Source of the DNA: Methylomonas sp. AM2-LC
GTDB taxonomy: Bacteria; Pseudomonadota; Gammaproteobacteria; Methylococcales; Methylomonadaceae
Direction: 5' to 3'
Assembly (NCBI RefSeq): GCF_039904985.1
Contig: NZ_CP157005.1
Location: 3,181,501 to 3,245,500, forward strand
DNA length: 64,000 bases
Part shown: positions 24,541 through 33,303 of the stretch, piece after piece
Layout of the letters: each line of letters begins with the position of its first letter
Numbering within the stretch: the first letter of the stretch is position 1
Notes under the pieces: generated by a model
Seen by the model: the letters and a program-made list of their open reading frames with translations, nothing else
The model's database searches: none
What the model was told of the DNA's origin: nothing
Made by a program: the position numbers and the translations under genes

Positions 24541-25360
24541 CTTCATCTAGTGTTTTCCCGTCTTTATATTTCCATTCTATCCATCCATTTGCTCGTCGAG
24601 CCAGCACAACTGCTGCTGATGCGCTTGGTGAAGAAAAAACATGGTCTTTTGTGAATACAAGGACTCCATCTATCTCAGCAAGTACACCGCTTTCCTTTAG
24701 GTCCGATCTCATTCCGACAACCCAATTACCTGCTGTTTTTGACTCAATTAAGTTGCATTTTGAGTTTGCAAAAACAATAATCCCATCTTCTGTATACTCA
24801 CCTTCCGCATATGCATCCTTACCCTTACATATTATGACTTCAATAGTTTTTGGTTTTCTTATTTCATCGAACACAGGATAACCAAGCGTTGAAGCCAGTA
24901 TCTTAATTGTTTCAAAATTATCGTATAAGTCAGCCTCTACAGATTCGGAAACATGAGGTTTACTCGGCGCATTGCCGTTTTCTAATGAGTACCGGTTTGC
25001 TTTTGTTGCAACTTCGCAGCAGAACCATTCAAGAAATTTTATATGTGTTTTGGTGAAATACTGGGTTTTGGATATAAATGCGACAGCATGAGTCCAAAAG
25101 TCCTTTGATTTATTGTGTTGCTTAAGTCGGGACAAACAATTCTCTGCTTCCCCGATATAGACTTGAGGCTTAGATTCATCGCTACCAAATAAAAGATAAA
25201 CACCTACATTATTCAGCTCATCGCGTTTAAAAGCCTCATCAAGTTTCGATCTCGGTATTAGAATAGCAGAAACAGTTCGACTAGTTATTTCTGCAATTTT
25301 TAAACTACGCGGATTACCGTCAGGTAGATAGATCTGAATTGTCTTTCCAATCTGCTTCAT
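24521..25360 (-). CDS. GIY-YIG nuclease-family protein with DUF4357
   Basis: A 279-residue protein. Residues about 50-95 carry a GIY-YIG core: GVYLLFG, then VYIGEAENCLSRLKQH, with the conserved Arg-Leu-x-x-His, and WTHAVAFI; a Glu in FLEWFCCEVA would supply the metal site. The C-terminal segment (about 225-275, SASAAVVLARRANGWIEWKY) is DUF4357. GIY-YIG/DUF4357 proteins are commonly found with restriction-modification and other defence genes; cutting activity is possible but not proven for this family. It converges with the DUF4268 gene. An 80-bp AT-rich leader precedes it. Confidence 0.8.
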   Translation of the reverse strand: MKQIGKTIQIYLPDGNPRSLKIAEITSRTVSAILIPRSKLDEAFKRDELNNVGVYLLFGSDESKPQVYIGEAENCLSRLKQHNKSKDFWTHAVAFISKTQYFTKTHIKFLEWFCCEVATKANRYSLENGNAPSKPHVSESVEADLYDNFETIKILASTLGYPVFDEIRKPKTIEVIICKGKDAYAEGEYTEDGIIVFANSKCNLIESKTAGNWVVGMRSDLKESGVLAEIDGVLVFTKDHVFSSPSASAAVVLARRANGWIEWKYKDGKTLDEVKRQAS

Positions 25361-25521
25361 AACTGATTCTATAAAATTGAATTAGATAGTTAATGGTATA
25401 TCTACCGCTAAATCTAGTTTGACACAATAAAGCGATAGTATCGCTTTTATTATTCCTAACAATAATGGCGGCACCACTATCAAGTTGACGTGGTACATCT
25501 TCTATTTCTGCTATTTTTTGT

Positions 25522-26013
25522 CTAAGTCCCCAATACGAAACGGGCTTCCAGTTCCCTCAAAAATTGGAAAGTATTTAGGCATGGCACATCAAACTGGCGA
25601 CAAATATTCGGAACTTTTACTTTCTTAGTATTCTGCACTGCCAGAGATTCATGTGTAACAACACTAGCACCTATTGTTTTGGCCTTAGCTATAATCCAAG
25701 GGTCAGCTTTTGCCAAAAAGCTATCACGATTTCCAGGATTATAATCACCAGCAACTACAGCTTGTACTATTTCAGTAAAAACAGATTGTGTTTCGTCATC
25801 ATCATTATTGATAAAGTGTTCAGGCCGATCCTTTACCCATTGGGCTAGTTCGTCATTACCCTCTTTCAGCTCTTTGGCAATCATATCGACACTGGCAACA
25901 GTACCCAGCTGAAATTGCTGATCCAACCAATCCCAGTAAGCTGGGCATATATCCATGCCATAATAAAAATTCTTTGCTTGTATATAAGTATTGGAGTCCA
26001 GCAGATATTTCAA
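25522..26013 (-). CDS. DUF4411 PIN-like protein, likely toxin
   Basis: A 163-residue protein starting MKYLLDSNTYIQAKNFYYGM, the DUF4411 signature. The Asp6 near the N-terminus, Glu residues in MIAKELKEG, and the later Asp in KADPWIIAKAKTIGASVVTHE fit the acidic cluster of a PIN-type ribonuclease. Its start overlaps the stop of the XRE-ImmA gene by 4 bp (ATGA), giving a coupled pair. DUF4411 next to an HTH plus ImmA/IrrE gene is a recurring toxin-antitoxin-like arrangement; the upstream gene would be the regulator or antitoxin. Confidence 0.8.
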   Translation of the reverse strand: MKYLLDSNTYIQAKNFYYGMDICPAYWDWLDQQFQLGTVASVDMIAKELKEGNDELAQWVKDRPEHFINNDDDETQSVFTEIVQAVVAGDYNPGNRDSFLAKADPWIIAKAKTIGASVVTHESLAVQNTKKVKVPNICRQFDVPCLNTFQFLRELEARFVLGT

Positions 26014-27149
26014 ACGCCTAGCTCCTTGGCAAAATGGGCTATTTTGCCAGGTTTAATGCCACCCAACATCTGGCTTGCTTCACGCAATAATAATTGACCG
26101 CTTAAAGCCTCACTTACCACTGCGCGGGAAAAACGATTACTGATTTGTGCTTTTTTCGTCTGGTAATAGGTAGGCCCAGAACTAGATTCTCGATCTTTAT
26201 AGTTAGCCTGTTGATCGGTAATGTAATTTTGATATTGAGCCTGGGTTATTAAGTTTAAGGTCAGTGCTCTCCGGGCCAAAGTCCATGTACTTACATGGAA
26301 ATGTCCTTCCAGTGAAGGCAAATTGAACTGCCAACTGTCTAAGTCACTGTTCCATAGAGACTTAAATTCGTCAGCCGGAACGAGAAACTCGGCAGCTACG
26401 GCATTACAGAGAATTTCTTCTTCCCGTTGCGTTTTTGTACTGCCATCGGATATGCCGGACTGACCAATCCAGATATGGCAAAGCTCATGGATCAGGGTAA
26501 AAAGACGAGCACCCAAAGCGTCCGCATGGTTTACAAAAATAATGGGTGCATAATCATCCGCAATGGCAAAGCCCCGGAATTCTTCAACTCGCAATGGTCT
26601 AGTATGATGACCAAAGCTGCTTTGGCGCATCACCAAAATACCTAAAGCCTCTATCTTATTAATAAGATCCCGATAATAGTCCTCCCATTTGCCCCGGTTT
26701 GGGTGTTTGCCCACGCCAAGCTCTGCTCGCATACTTTGGACGATTGCCATTACGCCAGCATTCACGGAAAATCGTCCAACAATCCGATTAGGTTCAGCAA
26801 GTTGAAGTTTTAAATACTCTTTGTACCATTCCTGACAAAGCAGCATAAGCTTGATCAAGTCTAGTAACTCACAGCTAGGTTTATTGCATCCTTGGCCTTC
26901 GATAGTTCTTAGGTCTGGAATGGGTAAAGCGTCTACTGGCGGTGTGGATAGGAATAAATAGCCAAATGGTACATGCGCTTTTTCAGCATAACGCATTGCC
27001 TGGTTAAAGGTTAAAGGCAACTGACCGGTTTCCCATTTGTAGAGCTTCTCTTCGTTGACATCACACTTTCGAGCAAATTCAGACACAGCGATGCCGGAGC
27101 GTTCCCGCGCCCAGATCAGCATATCTGTGTTAATTTTTGCCGTTGTCAT
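26010..27149 (-). CDS. XRE-family regulator fused to ImmA/IrrE metallopeptidase
   Basis: A 379-residue protein. The N-terminus is an XRE helix-turn-helix (about 5-60: ERSGIAVSEFARKCDVNEEK, then LYKWETGQL). The middle holds an ImmA/IrrE peptidase with the zinc motif HELCH in LIHELCHIWIG. ImmA-type enzymes cleave repressors or antitoxins after a stress or phage signal. The gene is translationally coupled to the DUF4411 PIN-like gene downstream, so it likely controls that toxin. Start ATG 27149 is used; an ATG two codons upstream (27155) is also possible. The following upstream 290 bp hold no gene. Confidence 0.85.
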   Translation of the reverse strand: MTTAKINTDMLIWARERSGIAVSEFARKCDVNEEKLYKWETGQLPLTFNQAMRYAEKAHVPFGYLFLSTPPVDALPIPDLRTIEGQGCNKPSCELLDLIKLMLLCQEWYKEYLKLQLAEPNRIVGRFSVNAGVMAIVQSMRAELGVGKHPNRGKWEDYYRDLINKIEALGILVMRQSSFGHHTRPLRVEEFRGFAIADDYAPIIFVNHADALGARLFTLIHELCHIWIGQSGISDGSTKTQREEEILCNAVAAEFLVPADEFKSLWNSDLDSWQFNLPSLEGHFHVSTWTLARRALTLNLITQAQYQNYITDQQANYKDRESSSGPTYYQTKKAQISNRFSRAVVSEALSGQLLLREASQMLGGIKPGKIAHFAKELGV

Positions 27150-27449
27150 AGCCATGTACTCTGTTTTAGTAAACTAATTATAATTGCAAACTAGCCTAGA
27201 ACATATTTTCTTAAAATCTCGAGCATCATTGACCAGATTTTACCTGTTTAGTTTTCAGGAATCATGATTTTGCCAGCGTACTTAAATATGAAAAAAAACG
27301 GTCAGGTTTAAATAAATACTAAATGTTTAACTAGATTATTAATAGAAGCTTGAAGACAAATGATAACCTTGGCCTTTATGACTGAGTTGCTGACAGCAGT
27401 TTGCAGCAACTCAAACATCAAAAAGCTAACTTACTTGATGAGCAGTTAG

Positions 27450-28541
27450 CTAAACATTAAACCTAAAATGCATAACATCACCATCCTGCACCTTATACTC
27501 CTTACCCTCTAAACGCCATTTTCCCGCGTCTTTAGCACCCTGCTCGCCTTTATAAGTCACAAAATCCTCATAGGCAATCACTTCGGCACGGATAAAGCCT
27601 TTTTCAAAATCAGAATGGATAACACCCGCTGCTTGCGGGGCGGTGGCATTTACTTGGATGGTCCAGGCTCTTACTTCTTTAACACCGGCAGTAAAATAGG
27701 TAGACAGGTTTAATAACTTATATGCTGCGCGTACTACGCGATTCAAGCCCGGCTCTTCCAAGCCTAAGTCTTGTAAAAACTCCTGTTTTTCCGACTCGTC
27801 CAATTGCACAATTTCCGCTTCTATGGCCGCACACACGGGTACCACTGATGCGCCTTCCTGTTCTGCAAAGGCACGCACTTTATCCAGCATGGGGTTTTCG
27901 TCAAAACCATCGTCTTGTACATTGGCTATATATAAGGTAGGTTTAATGGTAATCAGAAACAGGTCTTTGATTAGTTTTGTTTCTTCTTCGTCCAGGCCCA
28001 GGGTGCGTACTGGCAAACCGGCATTTAAATGTTCCAGTACATTTTCCAGTACTTGTTTGCGAGCCAATTCTTCTTTATTGCCCGATTTGGATAATTTAGC
28101 GGCTTTTTGCAGGGCTTTTTCCACAGAAGCCATATCGGCCAGCGCTAATTCAGTATTGATAACTTCAATATCATTAACCGGATCGACCTTGCCAGCTACA
28201 TGGATGACATTGTCATCCACAAAACAGCGCACTACATGCACAATGGCATCGGTCTCGCGGATATTACCTAAAAACTGGTTACCCAAGCCTTCACCTTTAG
28301 AGGCACCTGCCACCAAACCAGCTATATCAACAAACTCGATAGTGGTGGGTAACATACGCTCTGGTTTTACAATTTCTGCCAGTTTATCCATTCTGGGGTC
28401 GGGTACGGGTACGACACCAACATTGGGATCAATGGTGCAAAAGGGGTAGTTTTCGGCGGCAATTGCTGCTTTAGTCAGTGCGTTAAAGAGAGTAGATTTG
28501 CCAACGTTGGGCAAACCAACGATTCCGCAGTAAAGAGCCAT
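27450..28541 (-). CDS. ychF: Redox-regulated ribosome-associated ATPase YchF (OLA1)
   Basis: A 363-residue OBG-family protein, exactly the usual length. P-loop GLPNVGKST near the N-terminus, the G2/G3 region with DIAGLV, the unusual G4 (NVQD in place of NKxD, explaining ATP preference) and a C-terminal TGS domain (about 275-363, [20 protein letters not shown]). YchF binds the 70S ribosome and takes part in stress and translation control. I start at ATG 28541 ([17 protein letters not shown]) after AGGAATAAGAC; a longer frame from 28604 adds residues the family lacks. Its usual neighbour pth is not adjacent; instead a repeat-rich gap lies upstream. Confidence 0.97.
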   Translation of the reverse strand: MALYCGIVGLPNVGKSTLFNALTKAAIAAENYPFCTIDPNVGVVPVPDPRMDKLAEIVKPERMLPTTIEFVDIAGLVAGASKGEGLGNQFLGNIRETDAIVHVVRCFVDDNVIHVAGKVDPVNDIEVINTELALADMASVEKALQKAAKLSKSGNKEELARKQVLENVLEHLNAGLPVRTLGLDEEETKLIKDLFLITIKPTLYIANVQDDGFDENPMLDKVRAFAEQEGASVVPVCAAIEAEIVQLDESEKQEFLQDLGLEEPGLNRVVRAAYKLLNLSTYFTAGVKEVRAWTIQVNATAPQAAGVIHSDFEKGFIRAEVIAYEDFVTYKGEQGAKDAGKWRLEGKEYKVQDGDVMHFRFNV

Positions 28542-28659
28542 ATATGTCTTATTCCTAAAGTTTAAAGATTGCCAAGCAGCAGGGTATTTTTTGTAGAAAA
28601 ACAAACCGCATCGTGCTGGGCTTGTTTTTGTTAACTACAGTATCTGATTATATAAATCG

Positions 28660-28799
28660 TTTCATAAGTTCTCGCGTGAAAAAGGCCGTCCATCCTTCCA
28701 CGCGCTCAGGACGAACGGACTTTTTCATTATCAACTTTCGATAAAGCTCTCCTGAGTTGTATCAAAGAGGTTAAGACGAACGGTCTTTTTCTTTATCAG
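28660..28799. repeat. MITE-like element, copy 2, with internal direct repeats
   Basis: Begins TTTCATAAGTTCTCGCGTGA, like the copy at 12398, and ends with a CCGTCTTT-type edge. It contains two 24-bp direct repeats differing at two positions (28710-28733 and 28775-28798; each starts GACGAACGG and ends TTATCA). TGAAAAAG...GTCC near 28677 can pair with GGAC...CTTTTTCA near 28709. The CTCAGGACGAACGG string recalls widespread dispersed intergenic repeats. The rest of 28542-28921 shows no gene. Confidence 0.5.
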
Positions 28800-28921
28800 T
28801 GGTTGAATATAGGCTGCAAAAACTTTTGCAACGATTAATACTGGGTCAGATTGACAGGTGATTATACCTTTGCAAGGATAATTATCAACTGATGGACAGG
28901 AAGAGATGAGAGTAAAGCCAG

Positions 28922-30115
28922 TTAATTGCGCATAGACTCTTCGTACATAACGACTTTATCCCGACCTGATTCTTTTGCCTTGTACAAAGCCAAGTCGGCG
29001 CAATGGATGACTTGATCAATATCCAAATCTTGTTCAGTTTCGCAACACTCCATGCTGGTACAGTGCAATCCAATACTCATGGTTACTTTAACGGTTGTAT
29101 CAGCAGACTTCCATTCCAGAGCTTTGATTTCGGCTCTAATTCTTTCTGCAAACCCTTTGCCATTCTGACAACTGGTGTTGATAAAAATAACCACAAACTC
29201 TTCACCGCCAAAGCGTACCAAAATATCACTACTACGCACCAAATGCCTTAGGGTATCGGCCACACTGATTAACACCTGATCGCCAAATACATGCCCAAAC
29301 TCGTCGTTTATCTTTTTAAAATGGTCAATATCCATAACCAATAAGCAGAAAGGACTTTGATAGCGTTTATGGTAAGCAATGGCTATTTCTACCTGATTAT
29401 AAAAATAGCGGCGGTTATGCAAGCCCGTCAGTTGGTCTTGCATGGACATACTTGCGTAATGATCTTTTAAGCGTTTGGTTTCTTCTACCAATTGTTCAAG
29501 ATCGGCTGTACGCGCAGCAATTTTCATTTCCATTTGCCTAAATAAACGCCGATTCGTGATCAATTGACCTAACACGTTTTTATACACTTCCAACAAACGC
29601 ACATGCCAATCACTAAAGTAGTATGGCTCAGGATGAGAGACATTTAATACGCCTATCAGCTGGTGATGTAAGGTAAATACCGGGGCGCTGATAATACTGC
29701 CCAGTAAGGTATTTTTATCTTCACTTTCACTCATGCGCATATCTTCCTGACAATTCTGGCAATGCTGTATACAGCCACTGGCAGCGGCCGCACCAATAAC
29801 GCCCTCCCCTATCCTAAAAGTAGTGGGGCGCACTTGCCATTCCTGGTCATTACCAAGCTCTGCAATACTAAGGCCAGTGACATTGCTTAACAATCCATCA
29901 TCACTCAACATAAAGAACGAACAACGTTCCATATCCTGATTTTGAATCAGTGTGGTTAGGGCTTGTTTTATCAGAGTTTTTTCGTCATCAGCGTGACAAC
30001 TAATTTCAGAAAGGTGTTTAATAGCAGATAACGAGTCCAGCAGGGTAAGAACAATATCCTGCATACCGTGTCTGGTTAATTCGTAAGGAAAATCATCAGG
30101 GATTTGCGCATTCAT
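28922..30115 (-). CDS. Diguanylate cyclase with N-terminal GAF domain
   Basis: A 397-residue soluble protein. A GAF-like domain (about 30-190) contains a Cys-rich loop (IQHCQNCQEDM) that could bind a metal or cofactor. A coiled linker with LKDHYASMSMQDQLTGLHNR leads to the GGDEF domain, whose active site is GGEEF (303-307). The product-inhibition I-site RSSD lies just upstream (RSSDILVRFGGEEF), so the enzyme should make c-di-GMP and be feedback inhibited. Its start overlaps the stop of the HDOD gene upstream by 4 bp, so the two are coupled. No phosphodiesterase is next to it. Confidence 0.92.
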   Translation of the reverse strand: MNAQIPDDFPYELTRHGMQDIVLTLLDSLSAIKHLSEISCHADDEKTLIKQALTTLIQNQDMERCSFFMLSDDGLLSNVTGLSIAELGNDQEWQVRPTTFRIGEGVIGAAAASGCIQHCQNCQEDMRMSESEDKNTLLGSIISAPVFTLHHQLIGVLNVSHPEPYYFSDWHVRLLEVYKNVLGQLITNRRLFRQMEMKIAARTADLEQLVEETKRLKDHYASMSMQDQLTGLHNRRYFYNQVEIAIAYHKRYQSPFCLLVMDIDHFKKINDEFGHVFGDQVLISVADTLRHLVRSSDILVRFGGEEFVVIFINTSCQNGKGFAERIRAEIKALEWKSADTTVKVTMSIGLHCTSMECCETEQDLDIDQVIHCADLALYKAKESGRDKVVMYEESMRN

Positions 30116-30981
30116 CCTTTGCCTATAATATCTGCTAGCGTTTGTATATTTTCGCGATTTTCGCTTAAAAAATCCACTATTGCAGCAAGCCCGGCTGTGG
30201 AAATAGCTAAGTCTTCACCTATTGCATGCAGCTCATCCAAATCAACGGCATTTTTATTCAGCAGCATGGCACTCAGTCGCTGGCTAAGTTTCAACAAATT
30301 GATCAATTCCCGCTCTTCGCCATGAAAATCGGGATCGTTGTAAAATTTTACTACCGTTTGCAATACCAGCGGTAATTGCCATTTAGCCAGCAGATGATAG
30401 CCCATTATATAATGGCTATCGCCAAGTCGCGTTTCTATTTCTGCCGTAACAGGAATAGACTGTCTTTTACTGTGACTGATAATACTATCCATCTCTTCTG
30501 GAAGCAGATAAGCCAAAACTAACATGCCTACAAACAGTAATAAACCACTGGTATACACAGTGGATAAAGCATATCGGTTCATTTTATTGGCACTGGCAAT
30601 TTTTTGAGCAGCCACTGCTGTTAGCAAAGAGCGCATCCAAAAATACCGGGTATTAAAGGCTGGACATTGTTTTGCATTAAATTGAACATTTAGAATGATG
30701 CCTAGCGTCAGACTTTTAACCAAATCCAGTCCTAATATTTGATAGACTGCGACCGATAAATCGGTAACGTTTCTGGATTGACCAAAATAAGCAGAATTTG
30801 CCAGCCCTAACAAACGGACTACCAATCCGGGTGACAAGGCCAAAACAGACGCCAGTTTATCAGTAGAAATTAAAGGATCATTGATAGCAGACACAATACG
30901 CAAGCTAGGCTCAGGCAAAGCTGGCAGTGTTTTGAGCTTGTTAATTTGCAATAATATTGCTTGCTTAGTATTTATGTTCAT
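30112..30981 (-). CDS. HDOD-domain signalling protein
   Basis: A 289-residue protein that is almost all HDOD domain: KLKTLPALPEPSLRIVSAIN, then LASVLALSPGLVVRLLGLAN, and a later degenerate HD region (MGYHLLAKWQLP). HDOD proteins usually lack catalytic HD residues and act as scaffolds in two-component, chemotaxis or stress control. ATG 30981 is chosen since GAGG lies at the right distance; a start at 30990 is also in frame. The downstream diguanylate cyclase is coupled by an ATGA overlap, suggesting that this protein acts with it. Confidence 0.88.
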   Translation of the reverse strand: MNINTKQAILLQINKLKTLPALPEPSLRIVSAINDPLISTDKLASVLALSPGLVVRLLGLANSAYFGQSRNVTDLSVAVYQILGLDLVKSLTLGIILNVQFNAKQCPAFNTRYFWMRSLLTAVAAQKIASANKMNRYALSTVYTSGLLLFVGMLVLAYLLPEEMDSIISHSKRQSIPVTAEIETRLGDSHYIMGYHLLAKWQLPLVLQTVVKFYNDPDFHGEERELINLLKLSQRLSAMLLNKNAVDLDELHAIGEDLAISTAGLAAIVDFLSENRENIQTLADIIGKG

Positions 30982-30991
30982 CAGCCTCAAA

Positions 30992-31417
30992 TCAAATCAA
31001 TTCAGTCGTTCTTAACAAAATTATAAAACGCCGATAATCGTCATCACTCATTGCGTCATTAAATATGACAAACGTTTTTTGGGGTTGCTCACTGGTGACA
31101 TGTAAAACAGTTAATAACCTACAGACTACCGACGAGGTCTTAATTTTAATATCTATATAACGATCACTGTTTTTTAAATACAAGCGCCACCCAATGTTTG
31201 AAGTATAGCGCAGAAATAAACGAGTTGTTTGATATGCGTGATATTGATATAAGCAACTGACAATCAGTAGCAAACTCAGCAAAAATTTTATAGTGATTGG
31301 CCAATAAATACTCCAAATAGCTAGCAAACTAAGTACATGTAGCACACAAATGACTAGCAATAATTTTTTAGAGCGCCTGATTGTAAATTCCGCAAAAGTA
31401 TCATTTTGTTTTGACAT
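30992..31417 (-). CDS. YgfX (CptA)-like inner-membrane protein
   Basis: A 141-residue protein with an N-terminal basic segment (RRSKKLLL), two adjacent membrane helices (about 20-38 and 42-60) and a C-terminal cytoplasmic part of beta character (WRLYLKNSDRYIDIKIKTSS), ending with MSDDDYRRFIILLR. This is the YgfX/CptA layout, and the divergent gene is ygfZ, the same neighbour as in Enterobacteria, which supports the call. In E. coli YgfX is encoded with SdhE, which flavinylates succinate dehydrogenase; no sdhE is present here. It is followed after 10 bp by the HDOD gene, so it may head that operon. Confidence 0.65.
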   Translation of the reverse strand: MSKQNDTFAEFTIRRSKKLLLVICVLHVLSLLAIWSIYWPITIKFLLSLLLIVSCLYQYHAYQTTRLFLRYTSNIGWRLYLKNSDRYIDIKIKTSSVVCRLLTVLHVTSEQPQKTFVIFNDAMSDDDYRRFIILLRTTELI

Positions 31418-31579
31418 TCAGCCTCTTTTTTCCGGTTATTTTTTGATCTAAAGCGTTGATTGATGCCTTTGTTGAAAGTTGATGCTAATAAAAAATTTAA
31501 AATATCCTGCATGTAGGCTGTATCGTTACTAGCAAAAAAGTCTATAATTAAGTATTACAAACCAAACTCTGGATAAAAA

Positions 31580-32431
31580 TTGCATACAGCTGACAATCCC
31601 ATACTCTCTAAAATATTTAGTCTGGATTATTTGGCTTTACTAACGGTTACTGGTAAAGATAGCGCAAATTTCTTACAAGGCCAGTTAACCTGCGACATCC
31701 ATAGTCTGACAGATAATAGTTTCAGTCTGGCCGCCTTTTGTAACCCTAAAGGCCGCGTGATCAGCACTTTGCTGGTAATAAAAGTTGGCAACGATTTCTT
31801 ACTGGTTTTACCTGCCAGTATACAAGAAATAGTCAGGCTAAAATTACAACGCTATATTTTACGCTCTGCGGTAAAAATTGATACTCAAGCAACAGATCAG
31901 CAAATCATGGGTGGATATTCTGCACCGCAATCTGATGGTATCTATGCCTGTATTAAGCTACCCGGCTCCGTTACACGTTTTTTATGGATTAGGTCTGGCG
32001 TGAAAACTGTGGGTACTACCGATAACTCCGAATGGTACTACCAAGATATATGCAGTGGCCTACCCTGGTTTGCTGCAACGCAGACGGAACTTTATACACC
32101 CCACATGTTAGGCATTGATAGACTCAACGGCATCAGCTTTACTAAAGGCTGCTATACGGGCCAGGAAATCGTTGCCCGTACTCACTATCTGGGTCAAGCC
32201 AAGCGTACTGTCTTTAGGGCAGAATGCAACGAAATACATCCCTGGCCACAAGTGGGTGATACGGTAATTGATAGCTTATCTCAGCAAAGTGCAGGAAGCA
32301 TCTTAACGCTGGCCGTCTTTGCCAATCAACTGCATTTATTGATGGTTTTATCGATAGCCGAAGCCGAAACGGCACAACTTGCGCTAAATGATGTTAATAA
32401 AACTCCACTTAAACTAACTGATATCACTTAA
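31580..32431 (+). CDS. ygfZ: Folate-dependent iron-sulfur maintenance protein YgfZ
   Basis: A 283-residue GcvT-fold protein. The family signature KGCYTGQE is intact with Cys191, followed by IVARTHYLGQAKR. The N-terminus has the NFLQGQLTCDI motif. YgfZ binds tetrahydrofolate and keeps certain Fe-S enzymes (such as MiaB) active under oxidative stress. The only available start without truncating the fold is TTG 31580, with weak TGGA upstream; the next in-frame ATG is far inside the protein. It is divergent from the ygfX-like gene, and the HDOD gene follows after 14 bp, so the two are likely cotranscribed. Confidence 0.93.
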   Translation: MHTADNPILSKIFSLDYLALLTVTGKDSANFLQGQLTCDIHSLTDNSFSLAAFCNPKGRVISTLLVIKVGNDFLLVLPASIQEIVRLKLQRYILRSAVKIDTQATDQQIMGGYSAPQSDGIYACIKLPGSVTRFLWIRSGVKTVGTTDNSEWYYQDICSGLPWFAATQTELYTPHMLGIDRLNGISFTKGCYTGQEIVARTHYLGQAKRTVFRAECNEIHPWPQVGDTVIDSLSQQSAGSILTLAVFANQLHLLMVLSIAEAETAQLALNDVNKTPLKLTDIT

Positions 32432-32445
32432 CAGGCAACCTTTAT

Positions 32446-33288
32446 ATGCAGATTAATTCAGTTAAAGACTTTTTGATCTATGTACAAACCGAATTAAAGG
32501 CAAATCGACTGAAATTGCCTACACTACCGGATATTGCCATTAAAGTGCGCGATGCGGTATCTGATAGCAATGTCACTGCTAACAAAATAGCTCAGATTAT
32601 CTCGACCGATCCGGCCCTGTCTGCACGCTTGATTCAGGTGGCAAATAGCCCTTTGTATCGCGGCAGTAGCGAAATTTCAAATATCCAGACGGCCATTATT
32701 CGATTAGGCAACGGCACCATTCGCACCTTGGTTACCAGTTTGGTGACACAACAAATGTTTGATGCTCATTCACCACTTCTAAAAGATTATTTTCAGCAGA
32801 TATGGGAGCAAAGCGTAAATGTTTCGGCAATTTGCCGGGTGCTCAGTAACAATGTACCCTATCTTGATAAGGAAGAAGCCATGCTGGCGGGTTTAATCCA
32901 TCAAATTGGCAAACTTCCCATTTTGGCCCTGGTCGACAAAATGCCAGAATTTAAAAACAGCCCCTCCAGGATAGACAAATTACTAGAAGTTGCCCATCCG
33001 CATGTTGGCAAGCTCATTATGGATTCCTGGCATTTTCCGGCAGAGCTGAAAAAAGCCACCTATGAGTATATCAATTTTGAGCGCAACTCTGGCGCACAAG
33101 CAGATTATGTGGATGTGGTACAGGTGGCCTTTTTACAAAGTATTATTGGCACCGATCATCCGGCTACACGCATAGATTGGAAAACAGTACCGGCATTTAC
33201 CAAACTCGGTCTGGAAACCGATGTGGAAGTGCTTGAAATTGAAGGCCTGTCTGATGAAATAGAACTAACGCTAGCCACGTTCTTTTAA
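32446..33288 (+). CDS. HDOD-domain signalling protein (second)
   Basis: A 280-residue protein with an HDOD domain over nearly its whole length: LKLPTLPDIAIKVRDAVSDS, IISTDPALSARLIQVANSPL, and a degenerate HD region HQIGKLPILAL. Unlike the first HDOD protein it has no GGDEF partner; it lies between ygfZ (14 bp upstream) and ctaA (15 bp downstream), so it is read with core respiratory and Fe-S genes. The weak ribosome binding site is in AACAGGCAACC. The family acts as a scaffold; its partner is unknown. Confidence 0.88.
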   Translation: MQINSVKDFLIYVQTELKANRLKLPTLPDIAIKVRDAVSDSNVTANKIAQIISTDPALSARLIQVANSPLYRGSSEISNIQTAIIRLGNGTIRTLVTSLVTQQMFDAHSPLLKDYFQQIWEQSVNVSAICRVLSNNVPYLDKEEAMLAGLIHQIGKLPILALVDKMPEFKNSPSRIDKLLEVAHPHVGKLIMDSWHFPAELKKATYEYINFERNSGAQADYVDVVQVAFLQSIIGTDHPATRIDWKTVPAFTKLGLETDVEVLEIEGLSDEIELTLATFF

Positions 33289-33303
33289 CACAACTACTTT
33301 TTA

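Noticed and set aside
27823-28449. A 208-codon open frame on the plus strand
   Set aside because: It lies entirely antisense to ychF, has Ser/Thr-rich low-complexity composition typical of a shadow frame, and no ribosome binding site.
28710-28798. Two 24-bp direct repeats as a possible CRISPR remnant
   Set aside because: Only two copies, imperfect, within an inverted-repeat element, and no cas genes.
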